A DNA stretch of 64,000 nt from Corynebacterium lactis. Its GTDB lineage: Bacteria > Actinomycetota > Actinomycetes > Mycobacteriales > Mycobacteriaceae. The first letter of the stretch is position 1, and each line of letters starts with the position of its first letter. The stretch lies in the NCBI RefSeq assembly GCF_900519355.1, contig NZ_ULHE01000002.1, positions 372,001-436,000 of the forward strand, written 5' to 3'. Positions 48,067 through 57,034 of this stretch are shown here, piece by piece. The notes beneath the pieces were generated by a model. It saw only the letters and a program-made list of their open reading frames with translations, was not told the DNA's origin and ran no database searches. The translations under genes were made by a program, and so were the position numbers.

Positions 48067-48954
48067 ATGTCGGATTCGCTTTCAAAACTTGTGCTTGTCG
48101 ACGTCTTCGCCCCCGGCGGGCCCGTGGAGCTAGACGCGAGCAGAGCTTTCCTTTTCGCCGATGATCTCGGCGCGATTCGCGGTGATGGTGTCTTCGAAAC
48201 GCTCCTGGTCAGAGACGGCCATACGTGCAATACGGATCGCCACGAAAAGCGGTTCGCATCGTCCGCACTGATGCTCGATCTGTCTGCCCCGGACCTCTCC
48301 CAGTGGCGGGAGGCGACGGCCGTCGCTATCGACGGGTTGACGGCGCGTGGCATTGATGCGGACGCGACCTTGCGGTGGGTGTACTCCCGAGGTCGCGAGT
48401 CGACGGGCACCCCCACCGGATACGTGCTGGCCAGCTCCGCCGAAAAGGTGGCAGCAACCCGGATCAATCCGGTGAAGGTGATGCTTGCTGAGCGGGGGTT
48501 CTCCCTGAACCTCGGCAGCCGTGCCCCCTGGGCGCTCATCGGCGCGAAAACGCTGTCCTACGCAGCGAACATGGCGGCACTGCGCTACGCCAAGGACAAG
48601 GGATTCGACGACGTCATCTTCACCTCTGCGGAGGGAAATCTGCTCGAAGGGCCCACGTCGACGATCATTGTGGTCAAGGGCCGGGAGCTACTGACCCCGA
48701 ACCCGGGCGAGGGCGTCCTGCCGGGTACCACCCAGGCCGCGCTGTTCGACACCGCTGCCGAGCAGGGCTGGACGGTGACACCGGCCGTGCTGACTCCCGA
48801 CGACCTCCACACCGCCGACGCGGTGTGGCTGGTGTCGTCGGTGCGTATCGCCGTCGCCGTCAGCAGCATCGACGGCGACCCCATCAAGCAGCCGACAAAG
48901 GCGGCTGAGGCGGAGTTCCGCGGGCTGTGCGACCTCGCGCTCGCAGCGCAGTAG
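48067..48954 (+). CDS. pabC: Class IV PLP enzyme, probable aminodeoxychorismate lyase
   Basis: PLP-dependent enzyme of 295 residues, probably releasing pyruvate from aminodeoxychorismate to give p-aminobenzoate for folate. Fold-type IV motifs: RGDGVFETLLV, the PLP lysine in GAKTLSYAANM, FTSAEGNLLEGPTSTIIVV and LPGTTQAALF. A branched-chain or D-amino-acid aminotransferase is the alternative; the position next to ygfZ (folate-binding) supports PabC. The ATG at 48067 is set by its -10 box. Confidence 0.8.
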   Translation: MSDSLSKLVLVDVFAPGGPVELDASRAFLFADDLGAIRGDGVFETLLVRDGHTCNTDRHEKRFASSALMLDLSAPDLSQWREATAVAIDGLTARGIDADATLRWVYSRGRESTGTPTGYVLASSAEKVAATRINPVKVMLAERGFSLNLGSRAPWALIGAKTLSYAANMAALRYAKDKGFDDVIFTSAEGNLLEGPTSTIIVVKGRELLTPNPGEGVLPGTTQAALFDTAAEQGWTVTPAVLTPDDLHTADAVWLVSSVRIAVAVSSIDGDPIKQPTKAAEAEFRGLCDLALAAQ

Positions 48955-49001
48955 CCCGCGCGCGCCCAGGCAGGAACGGGCGAGGGGAGACGAAACCGAA
49001 C

Positions 49002-49679
49002 CTAGCCCGCGTAGCGCTGGAGCTGCGCGGACATGCGCGGGACGAACTCCTCGTCGCGCAGGCGCTCGTCAACCCAGCCGAGATCGTTATTCGGCATCAG
49101 GCCGTAGAGGCGCTTTCCGGGGCCCAGCTCGGCGGGGCCGGTGGCGGTGACCATGGTCGATGCCGCCTGGAGCTCCCACGCGCGCTCCGAGACCGGGTTG
49201 CCGTAGTAAATCTCGACGACGCCGGTGGAGTGGGTGCAGACGAACTCGATCTCGTCCTTGTCGTTGATCCGCCAGAAACCGGACTCTCGCATGTCGGGCC
49301 CGACGGCCTTGCCTTCGTCGTCAAGCTTCCAGAAGCGGGACTCGTACTTCAGGTAGTTCTCGCCGTCATGGCTAAACACAATCTGCTGCCCGAAGTTGTA
49401 TTCGCCGTCGACGACCGTGTTTGCCTGGCCCTCGCCGCGCCACACGCCCACGAGGGGGAGCAGCGCCAACAGCCCGTCATGAAGGTTCGGGCCATAGCGC
49501 AGGTTCGCCGTCTCGTCCGCGATGGGCAGGTCGATCAGGTCGGTGATGTTGCGGGTCGCGGTGGTCTTCGCTTGCTCCGCAGCGCGGCTGACGGCTGCGT
49601 TGCCGTCGAGACGCTGTGCCGGAGCGGTCTGCTCGGTCTCGGTGGTGTCGCTGTTATCGCTGACATTGTTTTCCGTCAT
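49002..49679 (-). CDS. Nitrobindin-like heme-binding beta-barrel (DUF1794/FABP-like)
   Basis: 225 residues with the THAP4/nitrobindin core: LLPLVGVWRGEGQANTV near residue 77, FSHDGENYLKYESRFW, ESGFWRIN and a final DLGWVDERLRDEEFVPRMSAQL. Family members bind ferric heme and can isomerise peroxynitrite. The first ~60 residues are a polar, low-complexity extension (TTETEQTAPAQRLDGN). It is leaderless by a TAGAGT box eight bases before the ATG. Confidence 0.85.
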   Translation of the reverse strand: MTENNVSDNSDTTETEQTAPAQRLDGNAAVSRAAEQAKTTATRNITDLIDLPIADETANLRYGPNLHDGLLALLPLVGVWRGEGQANTVVDGEYNFGQQIVFSHDGENYLKYESRFWKLDDEGKAVGPDMRESGFWRINDKDEIEFVCTHSTGVVEIYYGNPVSERAWELQAASTMVTATGPAELGPGKRLYGLMPNNDLGWVDERLRDEEFVPRMSAQLQRYAG

Positions 49680-49687
49680 GCCTTAAT

Positions 49688-49693
49688 ACTCTA
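49688..49693 (-). promoter_or_regulatory. -10 box of leaderless nitrobindin-like gene
   Basis: TAGAGT on the minus strand, eight bases before the ATG at 49679. Confidence 0.45.
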
Positions 49694-49794
49694 CGCACAC
49701 CTGCAGCAGCGACCGGAACCGGTGCTCAACCTGCGCCCGCGCGGTGATATCGCGCGACCGCGCGCGCACGGTGTGCCTCGCTTTGGTTCCGGGC

Positions 49795-50652
49795 CTAGCG
49801 GCGGACGCGACAGTTGGTATCCGGAAGCTTCTCTGCCGACTGGGCCGAGAGTTCGGCTGCGTCCTTCGACGTCGGGGGCATGAAGTTCACCGGGGAGACC
49901 GTGCACATAATCTGCTCGCCCTCAATGGTGATGGTGCCGCCGGAGACGTAAATGCGCGTCGCGGGCAGCCCTAGGGGAATCTCGTCGCCGGGCAGCGTGA
50001 TGGAGAAAGTGTCCTGCACCGTCCGACGGTCCTGGTCGCTCAGCTCGCTCGGGTCCGATAGCTTCTGGGCGTCGGGCCCCTTCGGTGCGGCGATGATGTC
50101 CTGCAGCGAGATCACCACGTCGCCCCGGACTATGCGCAGCTTGACCGCCACCCGTGCCGGAGCCGACCATCCCCGTGGAGTCGCTTCGAACAGCGCTTCG
50201 GTCTCCCAACCGCCAGAGGGGGAGGAATCTTCAAGATTCTGAATAACCAGGTCAGTCAGGCCCATCTTACGGCCCAGCGAGAGACCATCGAGCCCCAGCT
50301 TGGTGAAGTACTGTTTCGTCTGTGACTCTCCGAAATCCCCCGAGAGCACCGACTCGCGCGGCACCTTGACGTTGACCGCGCCGTATTCGAGCGAGACGAG
50401 ACCGAATCCGGGCACCTCGACGTCGCGAATACGGGAGTTGACAGAACTCCACTGTCCCGTGAACAGCGAGGACAAATAGGCCTTTCCGGCCACGCTGACG
50501 TATGGTGTCATCTCCAAGTGTGCCGTGTCGCGGATGCGCTCGGACAGCGCGTGTTCCGCGTGGCTGGCGAAGCCCGCGTCAACGGTCACGAGGAGTGCTG
50601 CGACGGCGAGGACGGAGCCGCCAATCTTCAGGAGTCGTCGGGAAGTGGCCAC
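49795..50652 (-). CDS. DUF2993/LmeA-like secreted lipid-binding protein
   Basis: 285 residues. The N-terminal signal/anchor helix (LLKIGGSVLAVAALLVTVDAG) is followed by a DUF2993 domain (VAGKAYLSSLFTGQWSSV, then VEVPGFGLVSLEYGAVNV and LPGDEIPLGLPATRIYVSGG). LmeA of mycobacteria binds phospholipid in the periplasm and supports mannan elongation; the same role here is inference. The GTG start at 50652 lacks a convincing ribosome site or properly spaced -10 box and is uncertain. Confidence 0.82.
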   Translation of the reverse strand: MATSRRLLKIGGSVLAVAALLVTVDAGFASHAEHALSERIRDTAHLEMTPYVSVAGKAYLSSLFTGQWSSVNSRIRDVEVPGFGLVSLEYGAVNVKVPRESVLSGDFGESQTKQYFTKLGLDGLSLGRKMGLTDLVIQNLEDSSPSGGWETEALFEATPRGWSAPARVAVKLRIVRGDVVISLQDIIAAPKGPDAQKLSDPSELSDQDRRTVQDTFSITLPGDEIPLGLPATRIYVSGGTITIEGEQIMCTVSPVNFMPPTSKDAAELSAQSAEKLPDTNCRVRR

Positions 50653-50710
50653 ACTCTATTAGTACCGCATGCACAGCCGTAGGCGGCCAAGTGGTGGCTC
50701 CGGTTTTGTA

Positions 50711-50716
50711 TAGGGT
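50711..50716 (+). promoter_or_regulatory. -10 box of leaderless mshD
   Basis: TAGGGT, six bases before the ATG at 50723. Confidence 0.55.
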
Positions 50717-50722
50717 GGGCAC

Positions 50723-51643
50723 ATGAACGTAGTAGAGCTCTTCGACGACAACATCGATCTCTCTCAGGCCCGCGCCATCCTGGATCGCGCGACCGCCGTC
50801 GATGGTGTGGAACCGCTGGGGGAAGCCTTCGTCCGAGGGCTTGACGACGCCTCCTTCGGCCACCGTCACTTCGCGGTGCTGGAGGGAGAAACGTACCTGG
50901 GACTTGCCGGGGTAGCGCCGGATGCCATGGAGATGGTCGTCGATCCGCAGCATAGAAAGCGCGGGGTCGGGGCCGCGCTGCTGGCTTATATCGACGACGA
51001 GGTAGGGGAGCGTCTCCCCATCTGGGCGCATGGGGATATCGGCGGTGCTGAGCGCCTCGCAGAATTGACGGGGCGCCGAGTCGTCCGTGAGCTACTGCAG
51101 ATGTCCAACGGAGCGCAGGGCCTTGATGGCGCAGTTCGTGGCGTCGGCAAGCGGGATGACGTGGAGGCCATCTCGCTGGTGGCTGCCCGGCAGAGGTGGG
51201 GCGCGGCTGCGGTGGATCGGGCGTGGCTGGCAGTGAATAACGAGGCCTTCGCATGGCATCCCGAACAGGGCGGATGGTCCCAGGAGCAGCTCGAGAGGGC
51301 GCGGGATACGGATTGGTTCGACCCGGAGGGCGTCTTCTTTGCTGCGGATTTGGCGGGTGGGGAGGATCGTGCGGAGGCGATCTGTGGCTTCCACTGGACG
51401 AAGTGGCACGAGGAGATTGACGAGCCGACGGGGGAGGTCTACGTCATCGGCCTATCGTCTCGGGTCCGTGGTCGGGGACTGGGACGCTGGTTGACCAATG
51501 TCGGGCTTGCCTACCTGCGCAATAAGGGGGCGCAACAGGTCATTCTCTATGTCGAGGGGGATAACGAGCCGGCGATCGCGACGTACCGCAAGGTTGGGTT
51601 TGAGGTGTCGCGGAGAGACGTCATGTACGGGGCTGAGGGGTAG
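50723..51643 (+). CDS. mshD: Mycothiol synthase MshD
   Basis: Acetylates Cys-GlcN-Ins to complete mycothiol, the low-molecular thiol of actinobacteria. Tandem GNAT domains: the first weak (VDPQHRKRGVGAALLAYI), the second full (VYVIGLSSRVRGRGLGRWLTNVGLAYL, then YVEGDNEPAIATYRKVGF). 306 residues. It is consistent with the thiol peroxidase earlier in the window, which could draw on mycothiol-linked reduction. Confidence 0.93.
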   Translation: MNVVELFDDNIDLSQARAILDRATAVDGVEPLGEAFVRGLDDASFGHRHFAVLEGETYLGLAGVAPDAMEMVVDPQHRKRGVGAALLAYIDDEVGERLPIWAHGDIGGAERLAELTGRRVVRELLQMSNGAQGLDGAVRGVGKRDDVEAISLVAARQRWGAAAVDRAWLAVNNEAFAWHPEQGGWSQEQLERARDTDWFDPEGVFFAADLAGGEDRAEAICGFHWTKWHEEIDEPTGEVYVIGLSSRVRGRGLGRWLTNVGLAYLRNKGAQQVILYVEGDNEPAIATYRKVGFEVSRRDVMYGAEG

Positions 51644-51730
51644 TGACGACGCAGCGCAGTGCCCCCGCGCAAAGCCATTTTTAAGGTTTCCACCAGGACA
51701 AATCGACAGAGTCCATAGATTTACGGTGCA

Positions 51731-51747
51731 GTTCACCAGCTGTTAAC
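51731..51747 (+). promoter_or_regulatory. PhoR/PhoP-type box upstream of pstS
   Basis: Direct repeats GTTCACC (51731-51737) and GTTAAC (51742-51747), 11 bases apart, as in phosphate-starvation response-regulator sites of corynebacteria. About 165 bases before pstS. Confidence 0.55.
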
Positions 51748-51835
51748 GTACGCAACAATTCTTAGTTACCAAGGCTCGTTAGCTTCAGGGTCTAGTGGAC
51801 CGGGTGAAACGGTTCCACAGAGTTCGACAGAACGA

Positions 51836-51849
51836 AGTTCTGCAGAACT
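51836..51849. promoter_or_regulatory. Perfect 14-bp palindrome in the pstS leader
   Basis: AGTTCTGCAGAACT, with a related AGTTCGACAGAACG just before it. It could form an RNA hairpin or a second regulator site. Confidence 0.45.
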
Positions 51850-51909
51850 GTCTCACTCATCTTAATTGTCTTTCTCTGTAGAGACATGCTTTATTTCCGG
51901 AGGAATACC

Positions 51910-53007
51910 GTGCTGAAGAAGAACCGTGCAGCGTCCGTCCTGGGTCTTGCTGCTGTTGCAAGCCTGACCCTTGCCGCCTGCTCCGAGGGTGGCAACGACG
52001 CCGCCGGCAAGGTCGAGGGTATGACCGAGACCACCGGTCAGCTCCAGGGCGAGGGCGCTACCTCGCAGCAGCGCGCCATGGACCTGTTCGCGACCAAGTT
52101 CGAAGAGACCGGCTCGACCCTGTCCTACAACGCCACCGGCTCCGGCTCGGGCCAGACCCAGTTCATCGCGGGCACCGTTGCCTTCGCTGGCTCTGACTCC
52201 GCGCTGAAGAAGAAGGACGGCAAGGATCAGGTCGCAGAGGCTAAGAAGCGCTGCGCTGACAACGATGCATGGCACCTGCCGATGGTTATCGGCCCGGTCG
52301 CCGTTGCCTACAACCTCCAAGGTGCTGACGTGACCCTGACCCCGGCTCTGGTCGCCCAGATTTTCGACGGCAAGATCACCAAGTGGAACGATCCGAAGAT
52401 CGCCGAGGTGAACAAGGGCGCCAACCTGCCGGACAAGGACATCAAGGTTGTCTTCCGTTCGGAGGAGTCCGGTACTTCTGAGAACTTCATGAAGTTCCTC
52501 TCCGCTTCCGCTCCGGAGCAGTGGAGCCACGAGGCCTCCAAGTCCTTCCCGACCGCTACCGGCCAGGGCGCTAACGGCTCTGCCGGTGTCGTCGACGAGG
52601 TCTCCAAGATTGACGGCGCTATCACCTACGTTGAGTCCGGCTTCGCCAAGGACAAGGGCCTGGGCATCGCCAAGCTTGACTTCGGTAACGGCCCGGTTGA
52701 GCTGAACAAGGACACCGTCGGTAAGGCTCTGGACAAGGTCAAGTTCAAGACCGAGGGCCACGACATGGTCGTCGACTCTGACTCCCTGTTCGCAATGAAG
52801 GAAGACGGCGCTTACCCGCTGGTTCTGACCACCTACGAGATCGTGTGCTCCGGTGGCTACGACCAGCAGACCCGCGACCTGGTCAAGAACTTCCTGAAGG
52901 TTGTTCTGGAGAAGGGCCAGGGCAAGGAGCTCGAGGATCTCGGCTACATCCCGGTTCAGGGTGAGTTCAAGGACAAGCTCTCCGCCGCCGTCGACGCCAT
53001 CAAGTAA
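51910..53007 (+). CDS. pstS: Phosphate-binding lipoprotein PstS
   Basis: Extracytoplasmic phosphate receptor of the high-affinity Pst importer. Signal peptide with lipobox TLAAC (Cys 24), then GEGATSQQRAMDLF, SGSGQTQFIAGTVAFAGSDS and FRSEESGTSENFMKF, which carry the Ser/Thr/Asp phosphate ligands. 365 residues. The GTG at 51910 has GGAGG seven bases upstream and is preferred over an in-frame ATG at 51886. Expected to be induced by phosphate starvation. A long stem-loop follows before pstC. Confidence 0.95.
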   Translation: MLKKNRAASVLGLAAVASLTLAACSEGGNDAAGKVEGMTETTGQLQGEGATSQQRAMDLFATKFEETGSTLSYNATGSGSGQTQFIAGTVAFAGSDSALKKKDGKDQVAEAKKRCADNDAWHLPMVIGPVAVAYNLQGADVTLTPALVAQIFDGKITKWNDPKIAEVNKGANLPDKDIKVVFRSEESGTSENFMKFLSASAPEQWSHEASKSFPTATGQGANGSAGVVDEVSKIDGAITYVESGFAKDKGLGIAKLDFGNGPVELNKDTVGKALDKVKFKTEGHDMVVDSDSLFAMKEDGAYPLVLTTYEIVCSGGYDQQTRDLVKNFLKVVLEKGQGKELEDLGYIPVQGEFKDKLSAAVDAIK

Positions 53008-53038
53008 GCGTCGCTCGCAGGTTACGTTAACTAAATAG

Positions 53039-53079
53039 GAGCCAGGCCCCCAGTCCCTCTTGGAGGGAGGGGCAGGCTC
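53039..53079 (+). other. Intercistronic stem-loop between pstS and pstC
   Basis: GAGCC...GGCTC outside, GCCCC...GGGGC, then TCCCTC-TT-GGAGGGA inside: an almost continuous 41-base hairpin without a T tract. It probably protects or attenuates the message so that PstS is made in excess over the permeases. The rest of 53008-53263 holds nothing else I can identify. Confidence 0.7.
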
Positions 53080-53263
53080 GTCCACTTAGCAGGTGTTAGT
53101 TCGCCAGCTACGCGGCTTGCGGATTCATTCGCGGGCCACACCGCTCGAAGACCGATTGGTTTCCAGGCTCCGCGCAGTTGATTTGCTTGTACATACAGCG
53201 TGGTAATTGGGCAATCGGTCTTCACGCGCGCATGCGCAAAAACTTCTATCTAGGAAAGAGATC

Positions 53264-54307
53264 ATGAGTTCCTCGACTCCCCTCCAGGGAAATCAGGAGA
53301 CTGTGGATGACAGCCCGGTGCTGACCGCAGCGCCCCGCACGGACGCCGCCGGTCCTCTGTCTCCGGGTGAAGGCTCCGCCGACGGTGCTGTCGTTCGGCC
53401 CGGTGACAGGGTCTTTAAGATCCTGGCGGTCGGTTCTTCTGTGCTGGTCACCGTCTCAATTATTGCGATTGCAGTATTCCTGCTGCTTCGCGCGATTCCC
53501 GCGATCTCGCGGAACGAAGCTAACTTCTTCACCTACGCGGAGCGGTGGAACCTCGCGAATACGTCGGCGATGTACTTCGGCATTCCGAATATGTTCCTCG
53601 TGACGGTGACGGTGTCAATCCTCGCGCTGATCCTGGCTATGCCGGTCGCGCTGGGCATCGCCATTTTCCTGACTGCGTATGCGCCGAAGTCGATGGTCAA
53701 GCCGCTGGGCTACCTCGTCGACCTGCTGGCTGCTGTTCCGTCGATCGTCTACGGCCTGTGGGGCTTCATGGCCCTGGGTCCGGCGCTGTCGGGCCTCTAC
53801 AAGTTGCTCGCCGACGGCCTCGGGTTTATTCCGCTGTTCGCCATCTACCCGAATTCCCCCGCGTTCGAAACCGGCCGCAACCTTTTCACTGGTGGCGTCG
53901 TCCTGGCGATTATGATCCTGCCGGTCATTGCGGCGACCACCCGAGAGGTCTTCGTCCAGACTCCTCGGGGGCACATCGAGGCTTCGCTGGCGCTCGGCGC
54001 AACCCGCTGGGAGACCGTCAAGCTGGCAATCCTGCCGTTCGGTAAGTCAGGCTTCATCTCCGGCTCGATGCTGGGCCTTGGCCGCGCACTCGGTGAGACG
54101 ATGGCGCTCTACCTCGTCATCTCCCCGTCCTCCGCTTTCCGCGGTTCGCTATTCGACGGTGGTACGACGTTCGCAACGGCGATCGCCAACGCAGCACCGG
54201 AATTCAATGACAACCTCAAGGCCGGCGCCTACATGTCGGCGGGCCTGGTTCTGTTCCTGCTGACCTTCGTCGTGAACTCCGCCGCGCGCGTGATTTCGAA
54301 GAAGTAG
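53264..54307 (+). CDS. pstC: Phosphate ABC transporter permease PstC
   Basis: Inner-membrane permease, partner of PstA. 347 residues with about six helices: a ~60-residue polar N-terminal tail, VTVSIIAIAVFLLLRAI, VDLLAAVPSIVYGLWGF and the ABC-contact loop EASLALGATRWETVKLAILP. The ATG at 53264 has GGAAAGAG upstream; the in-frame start at 53207 is rejected. Confidence 0.95.
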   Translation: MSSSTPLQGNQETVDDSPVLTAAPRTDAAGPLSPGEGSADGAVVRPGDRVFKILAVGSSVLVTVSIIAIAVFLLLRAIPAISRNEANFFTYAERWNLANTSAMYFGIPNMFLVTVTVSILALILAMPVALGIAIFLTAYAPKSMVKPLGYLVDLLAAVPSIVYGLWGFMALGPALSGLYKLLADGLGFIPLFAIYPNSPAFETGRNLFTGGVVLAIMILPVIAATTREVFVQTPRGHIEASLALGATRWETVKLAILPFGKSGFISGSMLGLGRALGETMALYLVISPSSAFRGSLFDGGTTFATAIANAAPEFNDNLKAGAYMSAGLVLFLLTFVVNSAARVISKK

Positions 54308-54334
54308 CGGGCAGGGAAAGGAACGAAAGTAACA

Positions 54335-55270
54335 ATGACTACTCAGTCCTCTGATTCTCTGACCCGTGACCCTAATGGCATGGTCCCGACCGGAATGTCT
54401 GCCTTCACCGAGATTAAGGGCGGACGTAAGACCGCCGACAAAGTCTCTACCGTCCTGATTTACGCGTGCATGGCACTGGCGCTGATCCCGCTGGTGTGGG
54501 TGCTCTTTGAGGTCATCGTGCGTGGCGCGCCGTCGCTGATGTCCGCTGACTGGTGGACTAGCTCGCAGCGTGGCGTCACCGTCGGATCGACCGATGGCGG
54601 TGTTGCCCACGCAATCATCGGCACGATTGTGCAAGCGCTCGTCACCACCGTCCTGACCGTCCCCTTCGGTATCTTCGTCGCCATCTACCTAGTGGAGTAC
54701 GCGGGTAACTCCCGCCTCGGCAAGGTCACGACCTTCATGGTGGACATTCTCTCGGGCGTTCCGTCGATTGTCGCATCGCTGTTCATCTACTCCATGTGGG
54801 TGGTGATGTTCGGCATGAACCGCTCTGGATTCGCCGTCGCCCTCGCCCTCGTGCTCCTGATGCTGCCCATCGTGGTTCGCAATACGGAGGAAATGCTCCG
54901 CGTCGTCCCGGACGAGCTCCGCGAGGCCTCGTACGCTCTGGGCGTGCCGAAGTGGAAGACGATTCTCAAGATCGTGCTGCCGACGGCGCTGTCGGGCATC
55001 GTCACCGGCATCATGCTGGCCATCGCCCGCGTCATGGGCGAGTCGGCACCGATGCTGATCCTGGTCGCAACGTCCCGCATCATCAACTACAACCCGTTCG
55101 GGCAGTCCCAGTCCTCGCTGCCGCTGTTCATGCTGGACATGTACAAGGCGGGCAACACGGGCGCTGCATTCGACAAGATGTGGGGCGCGGCCCTCACGCT
55201 GGTCCTGATTATCGCCATCATCAATATCGTTGCGCGGGTTGTTTCCGCGAAGTTCTCGGTTAAGAACTAA
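54335..55270 (+). CDS. pstA: Phosphate ABC transporter permease PstA
   Basis: Second permease, 311 residues. Six helices, VDILSGVPSIVASLFIYSMW and the contact loop REASYALGVPKWKTILKIVLP. A GGGAAAGGAA site precedes the ATG. The gap from pstC is 27 bases, in the same operon. Confidence 0.95.
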   Translation: MTTQSSDSLTRDPNGMVPTGMSAFTEIKGGRKTADKVSTVLIYACMALALIPLVWVLFEVIVRGAPSLMSADWWTSSQRGVTVGSTDGGVAHAIIGTIVQALVTTVLTVPFGIFVAIYLVEYAGNSRLGKVTTFMVDILSGVPSIVASLFIYSMWVVMFGMNRSGFAVALALVLLMLPIVVRNTEEMLRVVPDELREASYALGVPKWKTILKIVLPTALSGIVTGIMLAIARVMGESAPMLILVATSRIINYNPFGQSQSSLPLFMLDMYKAGNTGAAFDKMWGAALTLVLIIAIINIVARVVSAKFSVKN

Positions 55271-55315
55271 TTCCGGGCGCACTTCGTCCGCTACGTCAAG
55301 GAAGGTTTAGAGCAC

Positions 55316-56092
55316 ATGGCTAAGCGCCTGGATCTCAACAACGTCAACATCTACTACGGCGATTTCCACGCCGTGCAGAACGTCAACCTGCACGTTCCCC
55401 CGCGTTCCGTCACCGCCTTCATCGGTCCGTCCGGCTGCGGTAAGTCCACCGTGCTGCGCTCCCTGAACCGCATGCACGAGGTCATCCCGGGCGCATACGT
55501 CAAGGGCGAGGTGCTTCTCGACGGTGAGGACATCTACGGCCCGAAGATCGACCCGGTATCCGTGCGTAACACAATCGGCATGGTGTTCCAGCGTCCGAAC
55601 CCGTTCCCGACCATGTCCATTGAGGACAATGTCGTCGCGGGCCTGAAGCTCTCCGGTGTGAAGAACAAGGCCAAGCTGAAGGAGGTCGCGGAGAAGTCCC
55701 TGCGCGGCGCCAACCTGTGGGACGAGGTCAAGGATCGCCTGGACAAGCCGGGCGGAGGTCTCTCCGGTGGTCAGCAGCAGCGTCTGTGCATTGCCCGCGC
55801 CATCGCGGTCGAGCCGGAAGTCCTGCTGATGGACGAGCCCTGCTCGGCGCTGGACCCGATTTCGACACTGGCGATTGAGGATCTGATCCACGAGCTTAAG
55901 GAGCAGTTCACCATCGTCATCGTGACCCACAACATGCAGCAGGCTGCGCGCGTGTCTGACCAGACGGCGTTCTTCTCGCTGGAGGCCACCGGCAAGCCGG
56001 GCCACCTGGTCGAGGTCGGTCCGACGAAGAAGATTTTCGAAAACCCGGAGAAGAAGGAGACTGAGGACTACATCTCGGGCCGCTTCGGATAA
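55316..56092 (+). CDS. pstB: Phosphate ABC transporter ATPase PstB
   Basis: ATPase of the importer, 258 residues. Walker [11 protein letters not shown]-loop [10 protein letters not shown] (Pst-specific), signature [16 protein letters not shown], Walker [14 protein letters not shown] and switch His in VTHNM. Last gene of pstSCAB; a bidirectional terminator separates it from phoU. Confidence 0.97.
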   Translation: MAKRLDLNNVNIYYGDFHAVQNVNLHVPPRSVTAFIGPSGCGKSTVLRSLNRMHEVIPGAYVKGEVLLDGEDIYGPKIDPVSVRNTIGMVFQRPNPFPTMSIEDNVVAGLKLSGVKNKAKLKEVAEKSLRGANLWDEVKDRLDKPGGGLSGGQQQRLCIARAIAVEPEVLLMDEPCSALDPISTLAIEDLIHELKEQFTIVIVTHNMQQAARVSDQTAFFSLEATGKPGHLVEVGPTKKIFENPEKKETEDYISGRFG

Positions 56093-56132
56093 TTTTCGGT
56101 GCTACGTACGGCGCACGCACGGCGCTAAGCAC

Positions 56133-56184
56133 AAAACAGGGGCCGCCCGCCATCCTCTCCAGGCTGTGGGGCGGCCCCTGTTTT
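56133..56184. terminator. Bidirectional terminator between pstB and phoU
   Basis: AAAACAGGGGCCGCCC pairs perfectly with GGGCGGCCCCTGTTTT around a 20-base loop. T4 and A4 flanks serve both strands. Confidence 0.9.
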
Positions 56185-56237
56185 GCTATCTCCCGACGGC
56201 CCTGGCAGCACTGACGCCGTGGGGAACTAGCTGACAA

Positions 56238-56966
56238 CTACATCCGCAGGTGACGCTCCAACACGTCGAGGCGGCGGGCTAGGTGCTCTTGGTCGCGCTC
56301 TCCCTCGAGCTTGTCGAGGTATTCGTCCTGCTTGTAACCAGTGGCCAGGTAGACGATTCGGGCGGCAACCTCAACAGCGTGGTCTGCGTAGCGCTCGTAG
56401 AAGCGGCTGAGCAGCGTAATGTCCACGGTCTCGGCGGAGGAATGGGGCCAATCGTCGGAGGTGGTTAGCGTGAAAATGTGCTGGTGGATGTCGTCAATGC
56501 TGTCATCCGTGTTATCGATCGCCAGCGCCTGCTCCACGTCGTAGTCGATGAGGACCTGGCGAGTCTCGTGCGTCATCGACTCAGACACCGACGCCATCTC
56601 TCGGAAGTAGCCCTCCACCTGCTCCGGCAGCGCCTTCGCGGGGTGGCGACGGCGAGCAATATTCGCGATGTGGACGCTCAACGCACCCATACGGGAGATG
56701 TCCTCCACGATGTAGATGCCGCTGACAATTTGACGGAGATCGCCGGCCACGGGAGCCTCGCGAGCGAGTAGGTCGAACGCGCGCTGCTCGGCATCCTTGC
56801 GGATTTCTTCCAGGCGGTCGATCTGCGAGAGTACAGTCTCCGCCGCCACCAGGTCGGCCTCAAAAAGGGCCTGGTTAGCGGTGCGGTGCATGGACTGAAC
56901 ATGATCGCACATGACAATCAGACTGTGCGCCAGGTTATCCATTTGTTCTCGGTAGACGGTACGCAT
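56238..56966 (-). CDS. phoU: Phosphate transport regulator PhoU
   Basis: Two-repeat helical protein that links the Pst transporter to the phosphate-sensing kinase. 242 residues. Both PhoU repeats show the pattern around ...RLEEIRKDAEQRAFDLLAR and ...RYADHAVEVAARIVYLATG, with metal-coordinating acidic residues. It converges on pstSCAB instead of following it, and has its own leaderless promoter. Confidence 0.92.
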   Translation of the reverse strand: MRTVYREQMDNLAHSLIVMCDHVQSMHRTANQALFEADLVAAETVLSQIDRLEEIRKDAEQRAFDLLAREAPVAGDLRQIVSGIYIVEDISRMGALSVHIANIARRRHPAKALPEQVEGYFREMASVSESMTHETRQVLIDYDVEQALAIDNTDDSIDDIHQHIFTLTTSDDWPHSSAETVDITLLSRFYERYADHAVEVAARIVYLATGYKQDEYLDKLEGERDQEHLARRLDVLERHLRM

Positions 56967-56973
56967 GCGTTAA

Positions 56974-56979
56974 ATAATA
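56974..56979 (-). promoter_or_regulatory. -10 box of leaderless phoU
   Basis: TATTAT on the minus strand, seven bases before the ATG at 56966. Confidence 0.6.
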
Positions 56980-57034
56980 GAACGTCTGCGTTAATTTTGC
57001 TCGCTGAGCTTCCACTGTTTCTGTGGTTGGTATG

